Shown: positions 9,136-17,458 of the stretch, piece after piece | Layout: every line of letters begins with the position of its first letter | Position numbering within the stretch: the first letter of the stretch is position 1 | Virus record (IMG/VR): IMGVR_UViG_3300034152_000478 | Location: 86,883-150,882 of that record | Length of the DNA stretch: 64,000 nt | Source: a virus | Direction: 5' to 3' (one strand) | Notes under the pieces: generated by a model | What the model was told of the DNA's origin: nothing | The model's database searches: none | The model's input: the letters and a program-made list of their open reading frames with translations, nothing else | Made by a program: the position numbers and the translations under genes

Positions 9136-9574
9136 CTTCCAGCCCTCCGAGAATCCAATCGCAACCTTCGATTATACCCTGGAAGAATGCCCTGATAAGA
9201 ATGACAGCCTCTGGGCTGAGTACGTCATCATCAAGAACCTTGTAACCGATAAGAATGTCAAATGCATCCTTTAGAAATGGTCTCAAAAACGGCGGGACTT
9301 TCGCAAACAGTAGATTCGCCGTCGAAGGATTCAACACAACTTCCTCGTTGTCTAAGAACGCGAGGACATTAGTGGAGATATCATCCTTCAGTAATCTGGC
9401 GATCCTCTGGCGGTCTTCCTCGCTGTCGAGCAATTCTGTGATGCACGCCATCGTACCAGTTCTTGCCGCTGCTTTGACAAGGATTTTACCTTGATGAACG
9501 TTAATTTGTTCGAATAGTGCACAACTGGGCAACAGCGCCAAGATTAATAGTAAACTGATAATACGAGTTCTCAT
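9068..9574 (-). CDS. Predicted lipoprotein
   Basis: 168 residues with a short signal peptide and lipobox LPSC (Cys18). The mature part is helical and hydrophobic in places (FLRPFLKDAFDILIGY). It lies directly downstream of the holin gene, the position where phages often carry outer-membrane lysis lipoproteins, but its length and sequence do not identify it as a spanin. Confidence 0.6.
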   Translation of the reverse strand: MRTRIISLLLILALLPSCALFEQINVHQGKILVKAAARTGTMACITELLDSEEDRQRIARLLKDDISTNVLAFLDNEEVVLNPSTANLLFAKVPPFLRPFLKDAFDILIGYKVLDDDVLSPEAVILIRAFFQGIIEGCDWILGGLEDASVVTSSDQSVALVLEAQESS

Positions 9575-9583
9575 TGTTCCCCC

Positions 9584-9922
9584 CTAAATCTGATACTGCA
9601 GCAAGGCCGCTTCCACACGAGCCTTTAATACTTCTGCTGCCATTTCGGTTAGACCAAGACGATTCATTTCATTCCTAATATATGATATTGCCTTAGCCAA
9701 CTTTTCACCGCTCTCAAGTCTCTGTGAGTGTTTGGTCTCTAATGTGCGAGCCAGTTTTTCTACAGAAGTAACTGCCGTAACCACCAGTCTATCAATCAGC
9801 TCCTCTTGGTTGATGTATTCTTCCAACTTGTACTTTTTGACAAGCTGCCTAACCACCCAACCAATAAGGGCAACCAGTACTGGAACGGCAATTTCAAGGA
9901 TAACAGGAAGTGCTCCCTCCAT
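9584..9922 (-). CDS. Phage holin, LLH family
   Basis: 112 residues: one N-terminal membrane segment (about residues 5-26), then a charged helical region beginning LVKKYKLEEYINQEELID, which is the pattern of LLH-type phage holins, continuing as a helix with a GEKLAKAI block. Holins open the inner membrane at the end of infection. No endolysin gene is visible nearby. Confidence 0.68.
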   Translation of the reverse strand: MEGALPVILEIAVPVLVALIGWVVRQLVKKYKLEEYINQEELIDRLVVTAVTSVEKLARTLETKHSQRLESGEKLAKAISYIRNEMNRLGLTEMAAEVLKARVEAALLQYQI

Positions 9923-9923
9923 T

Positions 9924-10640
9924 TTAGCCTCCTTTAAGCTTTTTCTTGTTCACTTTCTTGGTAAGAGTCTCGATTGCGTTGGCGGCTTCTTCCTCAGTGA
10001 GGACATCCACCTTGTCGATAGCCCTTCCTACTACTTTAGATACGTCATCCAGCGTAAATAGCCCATTATCTATGAATTTTACCTTAATATGTTGCTTCTG
10101 AATCGGCGTCAAAGGCCCTGTGCGATCCCTAACCTCCTCAAGGGTGCACATTTCAATCCCCAACGCACGCCGCAATGCTCGGCCGAGAGCCCGCGTTTCC
10201 GCCAATGCTGTTGTGTACCGATGAAATCCGTCTCTGGCATTGCCAAGCCGACAATCAGCAGCGCCGCACCAGCTTTGACCATTTCTGAAATAAACAGTCG
10301 CCACCACAGTAGCACTCCATTGATTTTCTTTCTGAGGTGATTGCACCACCTCAACGTCATAGCCATTCATTCCGGCATGCTCTCTTGCGATACGAACCAG
10401 GGCATTTACAGTAATGTAGTCGCTACCGTCGTCACCCTGCTGAATGTCATCATCCCGTAGGAATTCACTATAATCTACTCTGTTTTTTGGCTCTTTCTTA
10501 ATCTCTTTAGATCGAGCCTCAAAGTCATTTTTGATTTCTTCCAAGACGGCTTTTTGTTTGGCCGGGTCGAGTTGACTGAACTTCTCAAAGTTCACAGCAA
10601 TTGTTTCCAGCCGAAGGATCGGGTCGTCGCTTTTTTCCAT
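9924..10640 (-). CDS. Possible single-strand annealing protein
   Basis: 238 residues from the ATG at 10640, which has GAGGTG four bases upstream. The central part contains strands (WSATVVATVYF) and then a GNARDGFHRYTTALAETRALGRAL segment with the AETRAxxRALR motif seen in Rad52-like annealing proteins and related phage recombinases. If right, it would pair complementary strands alongside the RecA protein. The assignment rests on one motif and is tentative; the C-terminal 80 residues look like a separate helical domain. Confidence 0.42.
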   Translation of the reverse strand: MEKSDDPILRLETIAVNFEKFSQLDPAKQKAVLEEIKNDFEARSKEIKKEPKNRVDYSEFLRDDDIQQGDDGSDYITVNALVRIAREHAGMNGYDVEVVQSPQKENQWSATVVATVYFRNGQSWCGAADCRLGNARDGFHRYTTALAETRALGRALRRALGIEMCTLEEVRDRTGPLTPIQKQHIKVKFIDNGLFTLDDVSKVVGRAIDKVDVLTEEEAANAIETLTKKVNKKKLKGG

Positions 10641-10647
10641 TTTCACC

Positions 10648-11613
10648 TCACCGAGTAAAAGGTAATCCAAAAACTCCAGTTATCTCATCTGCAGTCAAAA
10701 CATAACTGCCCCTATGTCGCACAGTTCGCGAAGCAGCGTAGTTAGCATGTCGCATTGCATGATACATGCCAAGCCCATCTGCTTTATAACCACTGCGTGC
10801 TAAGGATAGCGCCAGAAATGATATTACTGTATCTCCAGCACCACAAGTATCTGCCACCTCTACTGTGTGTGCCTCTTGATGCTGTAGTAGTTCGCCTCTT
10901 TGGTATAGGTCCATACCGGCAGCCCCTTTTGTGTGTAGTAGGAATGTATCTTCCAGTTGTTCCGAGAGTTCATTGGGCTCCAGGATGGTCTTTTCCATCT
11001 CTGCCTGATTAGGGGTAACAATGGTCAAGCCCTTGATAGATCGATACGTAGGTCGCTTGGGATCAAGTATTGTGAGAACGCCGCGAGCATTGCACAAATC
11101 CACTACGGACTGTATAAAGTCATCGTCAAGAGTACCCTTGTTGTAGTCTGAAAGAATAACCAGGCGCACATTCCACTCAGTTAATAGATGGCCAATTGCT
11201 TCAATCCACTGATCACGCATTAGATCATCGACATTGATTTCATGCGGCTCCAGCTCTTTGTCGAGACGACAGACTTGCTGCCCTGCCCAAACGCGTATCT
11301 TAGTCGGAATAATGTAGTCTGGACAACCGAAGAGGCCACGATCGACAATATTTTGTTCGCGCAACATGAGGCTAAGCTGGGTTTCTTTTAGCGCCAAGTC
11401 GGGCGCTATGTGTCGTTCTTCATCCAGATATATAAAAACACACTGTTGGTCGCGGGCGATCTGGGCTGCGACATTGGCTGCTCCTCCAAGACTGTATTCG
11501 TCTTTGTTGAACAGGCAGACTGGTACCGGCGCTTCTGGACTAATGCGTGTGCTTTTGCAATCCCACTTAACGTCCAGCATGGCATCGCCGATTACCATAA
11601 TACTACTGTCCAT
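10648..11613 (-). CDS. PfkB-family sugar kinase, heptose-7-phosphate kinase type
   Basis: 321 residues from ATG 11613 (GGGGAG upstream). Ribokinase fold with the substrate motif GGAANVA (43-49) and the C-terminal signature ADTCGAGDTV (254-263) including the catalytic Asp261. The GGAANVA and DTCGAGD forms are those of the HldE/RfaE kinase domain, which makes heptose-1,7-bisphosphate on the way to ADP-heptose. The nucleotidyltransferase half, fused in most bacteria, is the next gene upstream (11 bp overlap). Substrate identity is inferred. Confidence 0.75.
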   Translation of the reverse strand: MDSSIMVIGDAMLDVKWDCKSTRISPEAPVPVCLFNKDEYSLGGAANVAAQIARDQQCVFIYLDEERHIAPDLALKETQLSLMLREQNIVDRGLFGCPDYIIPTKIRVWAGQQVCRLDKELEPHEINVDDLMRDQWIEAIGHLLTEWNVRLVILSDYNKGTLDDDFIQSVVDLCNARGVLTILDPKRPTYRSIKGLTIVTPNQAEMEKTILEPNELSEQLEDTFLLHTKGAAGMDLYQRGELLQHQEAHTVEVADTCGAGDTVISFLALSLARSGYKADGLGMYHAMRHANYAASRTVRHRGSYVLTADEITGVFGLPFTR

Positions 11614-12040
11614 CTTTACTCCCCTTGATTGCTCTAAACACATCGCTGACACTGGTGCCGTTCATGTTCTCAATCATCATGATTTCATCAGCGTATCCAG
11701 CACCGGGCAGATGCGCGACCTGCGTATGTTTAAGTTCGTGTGAGTGAAAAACAATAAGGGAGTTTTCCGAATCTTTAATGCAGCGCTCAAAGAAGTCTTC
11801 AGCGTATCGGTCGAGGTCTGGATCAGAAACAATCTTAACACTATCGACACAACCCAGCTCCAACAGTATCTCACGCCGCTCCATCGCGGTTAGCGGCAGA
11901 CATCCCTTTTTCTTGATGGTGTAGTCGTCGTCATTGATTAGGACGATAAGCGTGTCACAATGTTCCCTACAAACCTGAAGAGTCTTCACATGATGTGGCA
12001 TGAGTAGGGCAAAGCAGCCCATCTTGATTCCGTATCTCAT
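11603..12040 (-). CDS. Cytidylyltransferase-like protein, HldE C-terminal type
   Basis: 145 residues. Layout follows the HldE/RfaE nucleotidyltransferase: GCFALLMPHHVKTLQ at the start, then LIVLINDDDYTIKKKG, PLTAMERREILLELGCVD. It should activate a sugar phosphate with ATP or CTP. The HxGH motif is altered to Met-Pro-His-His, losing the first His and the Gly, so activity may be changed. Overlaps the kinase gene by 11 bases and the cupin gene by 4. Confidence 0.68.
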   Translation of the reverse strand: MRYGIKMGCFALLMPHHVKTLQVCREHCDTLIVLINDDDYTIKKKGCLPLTAMERREILLELGCVDSVKIVSDPDLDRYAEDFFERCIKDSENSLIVFHSHELKHTQVAHLPGAGYADEIMMIENMNGTSVSDVFRAIKGSKDGQ

Positions 12041-12477
12041 CTGTTGTCAGGACTCCTGCTTTTAGTGAAGCGGTAGCTATCTGCCGGATCGTCGTGGGTA
12101 GATGCTTCGATAAAAACATTCAACTGCCCAAGACCCGTAAAACGATGAGGAACAAGATGGTTAATATACACTGCAGCAGTGCCATATTTCTCATCTAAAA
12201 CAAGAATTTGATCGGGCTTTGTTAGATCAACTCCATGAGCCTCTGGAACCAGCAAACCCTCCTCATCGCGCAACCCTGGAGGACAGACTAATTCCTCCCA
12301 GAGTTCTATCATAATAACGCCTTTAGTGACAATGAACATCTCTTTCTTCACATGATGAAAATGCACACTACACTGAGCCCCTTGATCTACGCCCATTCTT
12401 TTAACACAAAATTCCTTGTTGCGTAGATGGCTCTCATAGCCCCATACTTTATCGACGTGTTTAGTTTCAGGCATCAT
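12037..12477 (-). CDS. Cupin, sugar-phosphate isomerase type
   Basis: 146 residues with the cupin strand motif VDKVWGYESHL and metal ligands in HFHHVKKEMFIVTKG (HxH...E) plus a later His in LVPHRF. This resembles the mannose-6-phosphate isomerase type II cupins. In this operon it would interconvert or epimerise the sugar fed to the kinase. GGAGG lies 10 bases before the paired start codons at 12477/12474. Confidence 0.65.
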   Translation of the reverse strand: MMPETKHVDKVWGYESHLRNKEFCVKRMGVDQGAQCSVHFHHVKKEMFIVTKGVIMIELWEELVCPPGLRDEEGLLVPEAHGVDLTKPDQILVLDEKYGTAAVYINHLVPHRFTGLGQLNVFIEASTHDDPADSYRFTKSRSPDNR

Positions 12478-12965
12478 ACAGGATAAACCTCCAGGAGGTA
12501 TTCCATGGCATCTTCAAGCGTAGGTACGACAAGCGAGGCCGCCTGCGTTACGAAGGCGTGGTCGTGGCAATTGCCCTTGTCTTCCATGATGACGAGACAT
12601 ATCTTGCCAAGCTTTTCGGCCCAGGCCAGCTCGAACATGGTTCCAATGCTGACAGTCTCAGCCTGAGCCAGATTGAAGATAACAATGTCAGCTCGCTCCA
12701 CATCACACTTATCTCGACGGTAGATAGCCTGGTCTGAGGAAATACCAAGTCGGTCACCGCCCGGCGTATTATCTTGCGGATGAGCCTTAAGCTTCCTCTT
12801 GCGACTTAGGAATTCTTTGCCACGCATGGGTGAGTATGCTTTGTAATGGCCGCTCTCTTCCAGCTCTTTCTTTACCTGCTGCCTCCAGCCAGTACAACCC
12901 TTATAGCTGAGTCCCGTAATAGGACCGGCCAGATACACCATCAATCTTGCTTCTCTATCCAGCAT
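12474..12965 (-). CDS. Nucleoside 2-deoxyribosyltransferase-like protein
   Basis: 163 residues from ATG 12965, preceded by AGGAGG. Same fold as the protein at 6564-7055: VYLAGPITG at the start, an Asp pair (CDVERADIVIFNL), and VSIGTMFELAWAEKLGK near the end with the catalytic-type glutamate. It may hydrolyse or transfer deoxyribose/ribose on a nucleotide. Both members suggest nucleotide recycling or base salvage by the phage. Confidence 0.62.
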   Translation of the reverse strand: MLDREARLMVYLAGPITGLSYKGCTGWRQQVKKELEESGHYKAYSPMRGKEFLSRKRKLKAHPQDNTPGGDRLGISSDQAIYRRDKCDVERADIVIFNLAQAETVSIGTMFELAWAEKLGKICLVIMEDKGNCHDHAFVTQAASLVVPTLEDAMEYLLEVYPV

Positions 12966-12976
12966 GTTAGCCTCCT

Positions 12977-13390
12977 TTAGACTATAAACAGTTTCTCTTT
13001 CCAATCTTTTGGATTAAGGTCTCTGAATTTTCGACAAGTGTAATTCGTACCTCCGCTGGCCTTGATATCAAATGGCAATACAGCACATGCTATTAAGATA
13101 TCGCAATAGGCCGCTATTTCATTGTTTCTCTCATAGTAGCGCTGAGGGCTCGGCTTATGATTACTTGGTGGAAATATGAGTTTCGGTATCCCATATTCAT
13201 CTGCGATTTGCTCAGCAAACTTGTCGCCTCCCTCAGGACAACCTCCGGAGCATATCCAATCACCTTCTTTGTAAAACTCCCAGAATTTCATTAGAATGCA
13301 AGTCAGATCCTTGCCTTCGTTACGTTTACGTGAACCAATGATGCCGATTACTTTACTTGCAGCATTCCTGGAGGAGATTAACAATATCAT
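12977..13390 (-). CDS. SLOG-superfamily nucleotide-binding protein
   Basis: 137 residues. Rossmann-like pattern VIGIIGSR, then SGGCPEGGDKFAEQIA, YYERNNEIAAYCDILIAC and GGTNYTCRKF, typical of DprA/YspA-type SLOG proteins that bind nucleotides or nucleotide-derived signals. Its exact ligand is unknown. It lies next to a deoxyribosyltransferase-like gene, a common pairing for nucleotide-handling proteins. Confidence 0.6.
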   Translation of the reverse strand: MILLISSRNAASKVIGIIGSRKRNEGKDLTCILMKFWEFYKEGDWICSGGCPEGGDKFAEQIADEYGIPKLIFPPSNHKPSPQRYYERNNEIAAYCDILIACAVLPFDIKASGGTNYTCRKFRDLNPKDWKEKLFIV

Positions 13391-13687
13391 TTAGCTATCG
13401 TCAGCAAAAATGCCAACGTCTCCGTTCTCTTCGATCTTCACATCTTCATAAGGGCCAGCCACCTTGCGGTAGACTTCCAGCTTGGCGCATTCCAGAACGC
13501 CTACAATCTGCTGAATGCGAGCATAGCGTACACCGGGAGTCAGGATCAGGCGGTGCACAATCTCAGTAATGACATAGTTCAGAACTCCGTCATACTGATC
13601 TTCAGGAATGGCTGTGGTGATTCTATTGACCAGCTCCTGGATCTCATCCTCTAAAACTGTTCGTTGGGTTTGTTTGATGTACGGCAT
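13391..13687 (-). CDS. Conserved DUF6899-like protein
   Basis: 98 residues beginning MPYI and ending in PYEDVKIEENGDVG, with GVLNYVITEI and IVGVLECAKLEVYR between. This is the pattern of a small protein found in many phages and bacteria and catalogued as DUF6899; I recall the name but could not check it. Helical, soluble, function unknown. Confidence 0.6.
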   Translation of the reverse strand: MPYIKQTQRTVLEDEIQELVNRITTAIPEDQYDGVLNYVITEIVHRLILTPGVRYARIQQIVGVLECAKLEVYRKVAGPYEDVKIEENGDVGIFADDS

Positions 13688-13690
13688 AAA

Positions 13691-14035
13691 CTACTCCTTT
13701 ACTGGCTTTTCTTCTCGTAACAAATCTCCTCTATGCTCTAAACAGGCTATTGTAAGAGCAGCTACTTTTACTAAGTCTTTAAGCACTTCTTCTTCATGAA
13801 CTATTTGAGCATTGGATGGATTTTCCTTGTAAGCATCTAATACGAGCCTTCCGCCAGCTCCTCCGAGAAACTTACTCTTAGCTCTATTAAGATAGGCTTC
13901 TATATAAAGAACCCATTGAGCTACATGGTTCAATTCGTCAAAAGACAGAGTATTTTCTGGTCTGTCACTATCATACATAGAATTTTGATAGGATCTTTCC
14001 TTATTGATTAATTCGAACACTTCTTCTCTTTTCAT
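13691..14035 (-). CDS. Small helical protein of unknown function
   Basis: 114 residues from ATG 14035 with AGGAG upstream. Four helices can be predicted, with acidic positions (INKERSYQ, DELNHVAQWVLYIEAY, LVKVAALTIACLEH) that recall all-alpha NTP pyrophosphatases of the MazG group, but the metal-binding pattern is not clear enough to name it. Confidence 0.55.
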   Translation of the reverse strand: MKREEVFELINKERSYQNSMYDSDRPENTLSFDELNHVAQWVLYIEAYLNRAKSKFLGGAGGRLVLDAYKENPSNAQIVHEEEVLKDLVKVAALTIACLEHRGDLLREEKPVKE

Positions 14036-14043
14036 GTTTTCTC

Positions 14044-14889
14044 CTAAAAGTTCTGACTGATAACTGTACCGAACGGTGCCGTACCCCATTTGCCTGCTCT
14101 ATTTCGTGCAACCACTGCTTCAATGTTCTTCAGCTTCTCCTCAAATATCTTGTGATTGCGAGCCGAGTTTCTTGCCATATTCATATGTGCTACACCATGC
14201 CAAAGATGAATGGCAGAAAAGTCTTCGTAGCAGGCTTTATAATCCTGGAGACCGACTTCACGCAAGGCATAAACCCACCAGTCCTCATCTCTCGCCCAGT
14301 TCTTTCCGGCGAAATCTTCATCGTATCCACCAGCTTCAATAGCCGCTTCTCTTGGGTAAGCTACGATCCAACCAGATTTTGGTGATCTTATTGGAATTTT
14401 GAATTGGTCGTACATTTCCAGGATGTTGGCTTCTCTGCATACTTTTTCGTGCAAAAGAAACTCATTCACTCTGGTCGGCTTGAATGCAGTGCTCTCTGAG
14501 GAATCCCACACCATGGCAAAGTTCAGGGCATTATCAACGCCCTCGCGGTATGGCTCCAAGGCATAGTATATAAAGTCTTCGCTGATCCAGTGATCGGCAT
14601 CAGTAGTGCAACACACTTCTCCGATGGCGTGACGAAGGCAGATGTTACGAGGCAAGCTTGGATTAGTCCATCCATTGAATGGCACGAAGATGTAGTGTAA
14701 TTTGAATGGCGCGGTGTTGAGATACCCCTCCATGAATTCCCTTGTTCCATCCGGGCTGTTGCCATCAAGCACGATACATTCAAAATCAATACCAGGATTG
14801 CGTATTTTGTTAAGCTCTAACCGAGCCAAGAATGCTTTTAGATGTGGTAGCCTATGATATGTCGTATGGATAATTGAAAGCTGTGTCAT
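14044..14889 (-). CDS. Family 2 glycosyltransferase
   Basis: 281 residues. GT-A fold: SIIHTTYHRLPHL at the start, VLDGNSPDGT, and the nucleotide-sugar-binding DADH (DxD type) around residue 97, then a WARDEDWWVY segment like the ED-region of inverting GT2 enzymes. It should transfer a sugar from a nucleotide donor. Overlaps thyX by 4 bases, so the sugar and nucleotide genes are one transcription unit. Confidence 0.75.
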   Translation of the reverse strand: MTQLSIIHTTYHRLPHLKAFLARLELNKIRNPGIDFECIVLDGNSPDGTREFMEGYLNTAPFKLHYIFVPFNGWTNPSLPRNICLRHAIGEVCCTTDADHWISEDFIYYALEPYREGVDNALNFAMVWDSSESTAFKPTRVNEFLLHEKVCREANILEMYDQFKIPIRSPKSGWIVAYPREAAIEAGGYDEDFAGKNWARDEDWWVYALREVGLQDYKACYEDFSAIHLWHGVAHMNMARNSARNHKIFEEKLKNIEAVVARNRAGKWGTAPFGTVISQNF

Positions 14890-15542
14890 TCAGGAAACTC
14901 CAAGTTGAGAGGCGGTTGAAGCACCAGCATCTCTGGATTAAAAACAGTTGGCACATGCGCGTGGAGTAGGCCGTAGATAAATTGCGCTATCTGACGTATT
15001 TCCCATTGCGCATGCTTGTCGAGACGAAGGCGCAAAAAATCCCACCAGCCCTGCAATGTGCCGCTTACCACCATTTGTGTTTTGCATGCATTTGGCAGCA
15101 CGAATCTGGCATCTTCTCTTTTGAATTTTTCTCTTAGCTCATTATAGAATTGCCAAAGCCTCAGCATACATCGGTGGAATAGCTCTGGCATAGCGCCCTT
15201 GTCAGTTCTTATACTATCAGGCAGAACATACTCTGGAAAGTCTTCTGCACACCAGCGCTGGCTGCGCTGAAGGTATCTAAGGTGGGCATGTCTGACAAGC
15301 TGATGGCTGCAGGCGCGACTAATGCCGCTAATCACGAAGGAACAGTGAGCATGGCTGAGAATGGAGAAATGACCTTCTCTAAGTCTGGCGGGAAGGAATC
15401 GCTTATACGAATCCTCGGTCATTTTGTGCAGCGTATTGTAACAGAAGCGAGCACAATATTCGAGGTGTCGCTCAACATCGGGGGTGAGCCCACGAATGCT
15501 CACAGATGGGTCCATGAGCTGTAGATATCCACTTGTCTCCAT
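14886..15542 (-). CDS. thyX: Flavin-dependent thymidylate synthase
   Basis: 218 residues, normal for ThyX. The signature region RHAHLRYLQRSQRW (84-97) aligns with the ThyX motif RHRxxSxxxxSxR, with HFSILSHAHCSFVISG before it and a C-terminal QIAQFIYGLL helix. It makes dTMP from dUMP using FAD and methylene-folate. The third Arg of RHR is Ala and the first motif Ser is Arg, while the last Ser and Arg are kept. Confidence 0.75.
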   Translation of the reverse strand: METSGYLQLMDPSVSIRGLTPDVERHLEYCARFCYNTLHKMTEDSYKRFLPARLREGHFSILSHAHCSFVISGISRACSHQLVRHAHLRYLQRSQRWCAEDFPEYVLPDSIRTDKGAMPELFHRCMLRLWQFYNELREKFKREDARFVLPNACKTQMVVSGTLQGWWDFLRLRLDKHAQWEIRQIAQFIYGLLHAHVPTVFNPEMLVLQPPLNLEFPE

Positions 15543-15565
15543 TTTCTATCCTTGCTGGCCGATTC

Positions 15566-16090
15566 TTACGGCTTTCGCCAGGTTATACATATCACCTTGG
15601 CTATAATGTCCTTCTTCTTGATCGGCCCATAGTCGCGTGAGTCCATGGACCTTTGACGATTATCCCCCATGACCCAGTATTCATTTGATCCCAGCGTATA
15701 AGTTCTCGATCGTACTTTTAGCGGCTTGTAGTCATAAAGGTATGGCTCCTCCAGAACCTTTTCTCGTCCTCGAATTGACTGAACGATAATACCACTCTTG
15801 TTGACCGTAACAGTTTCGCCAGGCAGCCCTATTACCCGCTTGATCACATCCACATCAGGACGATTGATCGTTATAATGTCTCCTCTATCCACATTGGTTG
15901 TGAGATAAGTGACACACATGTCCCCATGATTCAAAGCAGGAAACATCGAAAAGCCTGATACCTGACAAAGACGAATCTTACATAGTATGAATATGGCCAC
16001 GGAAAGCAGGATGGCCAATCTGATCCATTGTGTGATGTTAGTTTTTGCGCGGCAGCCTTTTGAGTTGGTCGAGGATTTTTCCTGCATCAT
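15566..16090 (-). CDS. lepB: Signal peptidase I
   Basis: 174 residues from ATG 16090 (GGGAGG eight bases upstream; an earlier TTG at 16117 is weaker). One membrane anchor (about residues 20-41), catalytic Ser48 in SGFSMFP, and the general base Lys84 in VIKRVIGLPGE, followed by the MGDNRQRSMDSRDYGP box of type I signal peptidases. It should cleave exported proteins on the outer face of the inner membrane. A full-length leader peptidase gene is rare in phages. Confidence 0.88.
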   Translation of the reverse strand: MMQEKSSTNSKGCRAKTNITQWIRLAILLSVAIFILCKIRLCQVSGFSMFPALNHGDMCVTYLTTNVDRGDIITINRPDVDVIKRVIGLPGETVTVNKSGIIVQSIRGREKVLEEPYLYDYKPLKVRSRTYTLGSNEYWVMGDNRQRSMDSRDYGPIKKKDIIAKVICITWRKP

Positions 16091-16814
16091 TTGCAAAGCC
16101 TCCCGTGTAACACGCAACTGAACAACGGTTTAAATCTGCACTCCAATAAGCTTCTATCAATTGCGGCTCATGAAACAGGATAATGTTGGGTACGTTGTAT
16201 ATGAATGCCGCGTAGCCGAGTAGTCCATCGGGCGCTATAACTAAGCTGGCTCCCAGTGTGTATCGCAATGCTTCCAGCAGGGAAGTCTTGCCACGATGGT
16301 CCTCTATAATACTATCGGTCCAATTTGCTGGTCGACTACCAACTTTTTTCCCTAAAAGCACAATTTTTTTGCCGATAAATTCAGCCAGCTCATTAATACA
16401 TTTGTTTGTGAGCCCCCTTGTGCCACCTCCGCCATCGGCCACCAGGGCCACGTAGTCGCCGCGTGATACTTCTACGATCGGCATGGGTACGTCAATACAT
16501 AGAGCGTCCACGCACGTTGTGAGGGCTGTAGCGACGTTCCAGACGCGCTTAGGAACCACACTCCAGAACTGGCCATTTGGATAGCTATTGACAGTGTATT
16601 GTAAACATACACCATAGCCACGAGCAGCCTGAGAGACCAGTTGCCAATATTCTCTCAATGGCTCTTCGTATGTGCTGGCCCTACGCTCAGCCTCGAAGTG
16701 GTCGTAATAGACTCGCTGCCCAGGAGGTACGGTGCGACGGATGATGTTTAGTAGCTTGCAGCTTAAGATGACACTATCACCCAAGCCTCCGCTACCTATG
16801 AATCTCGTCTGCAT
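16038..16814 (-). CDS. GT-B glycosyltransferase, heptosyltransferase-like (GT9)
   Basis: 258 residues. Start GSGGLGDSVILSCKLL matches the phosphate-binding loop of GT9 heptosyltransferases, and the C-terminal half has VLLGKKVG, SLLEALRYTLGASLVIAPDGLLGYAAFIYNVP, the usual acceptor/donor region with a GxxH-like ILFHEP. It would use ADP-heptose or a similar donor, which agrees with the heptose-type kinase and nucleotidyltransferase at 10.6-12 kb. It overlaps the signal peptidase gene by 53 bases. Confidence 0.6.
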   Translation of the reverse strand: MQTRFIGSGGLGDSVILSCKLLNIIRRTVPPGQRVYYDHFEAERRASTYEEPLREYWQLVSQAARGYGVCLQYTVNSYPNGQFWSVVPKRVWNVATALTTCVDALCIDVPMPIVEVSRGDYVALVADGGGGTRGLTNKCINELAEFIGKKIVLLGKKVGSRPANWTDSIIEDHRGKTSLLEALRYTLGASLVIAPDGLLGYAAFIYNVPNIILFHEPQLIEAYWSADLNRCSVACYTGGFANDAGKILDQLKRLPRKN

Positions 16815-17458
16815 TATTCAAAGTACTCCAACTGAGGAAAAAGCGTCGTCGGATCTTCGTGGTAATGATAATGTATCTTGCCAACCCAGTAGTGACGGAT
16901 CTCCCAAATGTGCCTGAAGCCTCTCTGTCCGTGTCCTTCCCACATGGCATTGAATACCGGATCTCGGAAAAGTTTCTGTTCAAACAGCTCTGCCATTCGC
17001 TGCAGAACGCTATATTGTGGTCGCTTTGCTATATGTAGTACGCCCTCTATCAGCCTACATAGATTCACATGGCCAAAATGTGGCTTGGCTGTCATGAATT
17101 CGAAGTCGCTACCAGGCAGCGCAAAGAAGCCTCGTTTGCATGTACGATTTATCTGCCTAATGGCCGCAGGTAGGTCTTCAATGTGCTCAAATGTGTGACT
17201 CGAATACATAAAGTCGAAGTAGTTGTCTGGATAATCACGCAGCACTGAGACTGCATCGCCCTCCAGCAACTCTCTATCTCCGACATTCAATCCACGTCTA
17301 TGTCTCTGGGCGTTCGTGTCCACCATGTCGATGATGTGCGTCGCCTTCGGATATGGCTTATCACCTCCACCAATATCCACAACACGATCATTAGGCCCAA
17401 TTCCGAAATCAATATGTAAAAGGCCAGCATATCGTCCGTCTCCTGTGAAGAGTTTCAT
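16814..17458 (-). CDS. SAM-dependent methyltransferase (class I)
   Basis: 214 residues. Motif I is VVDIGGGDKPYP (about 26-37), followed by an acidic motif II region (IIDMVDT), then YFDFMYSSHTFEHIEDLPAAI, the Methyltransf_11-type motif around a His-Glu-His. It should methylate a small molecule or sugar in the glycan pathway. Stop and start overlap the heptosyltransferase-like gene by one base. Confidence 0.7.
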   Translation of the reverse strand: MKLFTGDGRYAGLLHIDFGIGPNDRVVDIGGGDKPYPKATHIIDMVDTNAQRHRRGLNVGDRELLEGDAVSVLRDYPDNYFDFMYSSHTFEHIEDLPAAIRQINRTCKRGFFALPGSDFEFMTAKPHFGHVNLCRLIEGVLHIAKRPQYSVLQRMAELFEQKLFRDPVFNAMWEGHGQRGFRHIWEIRHYWVGKIHYHYHEDPTTLFPQLEYFE

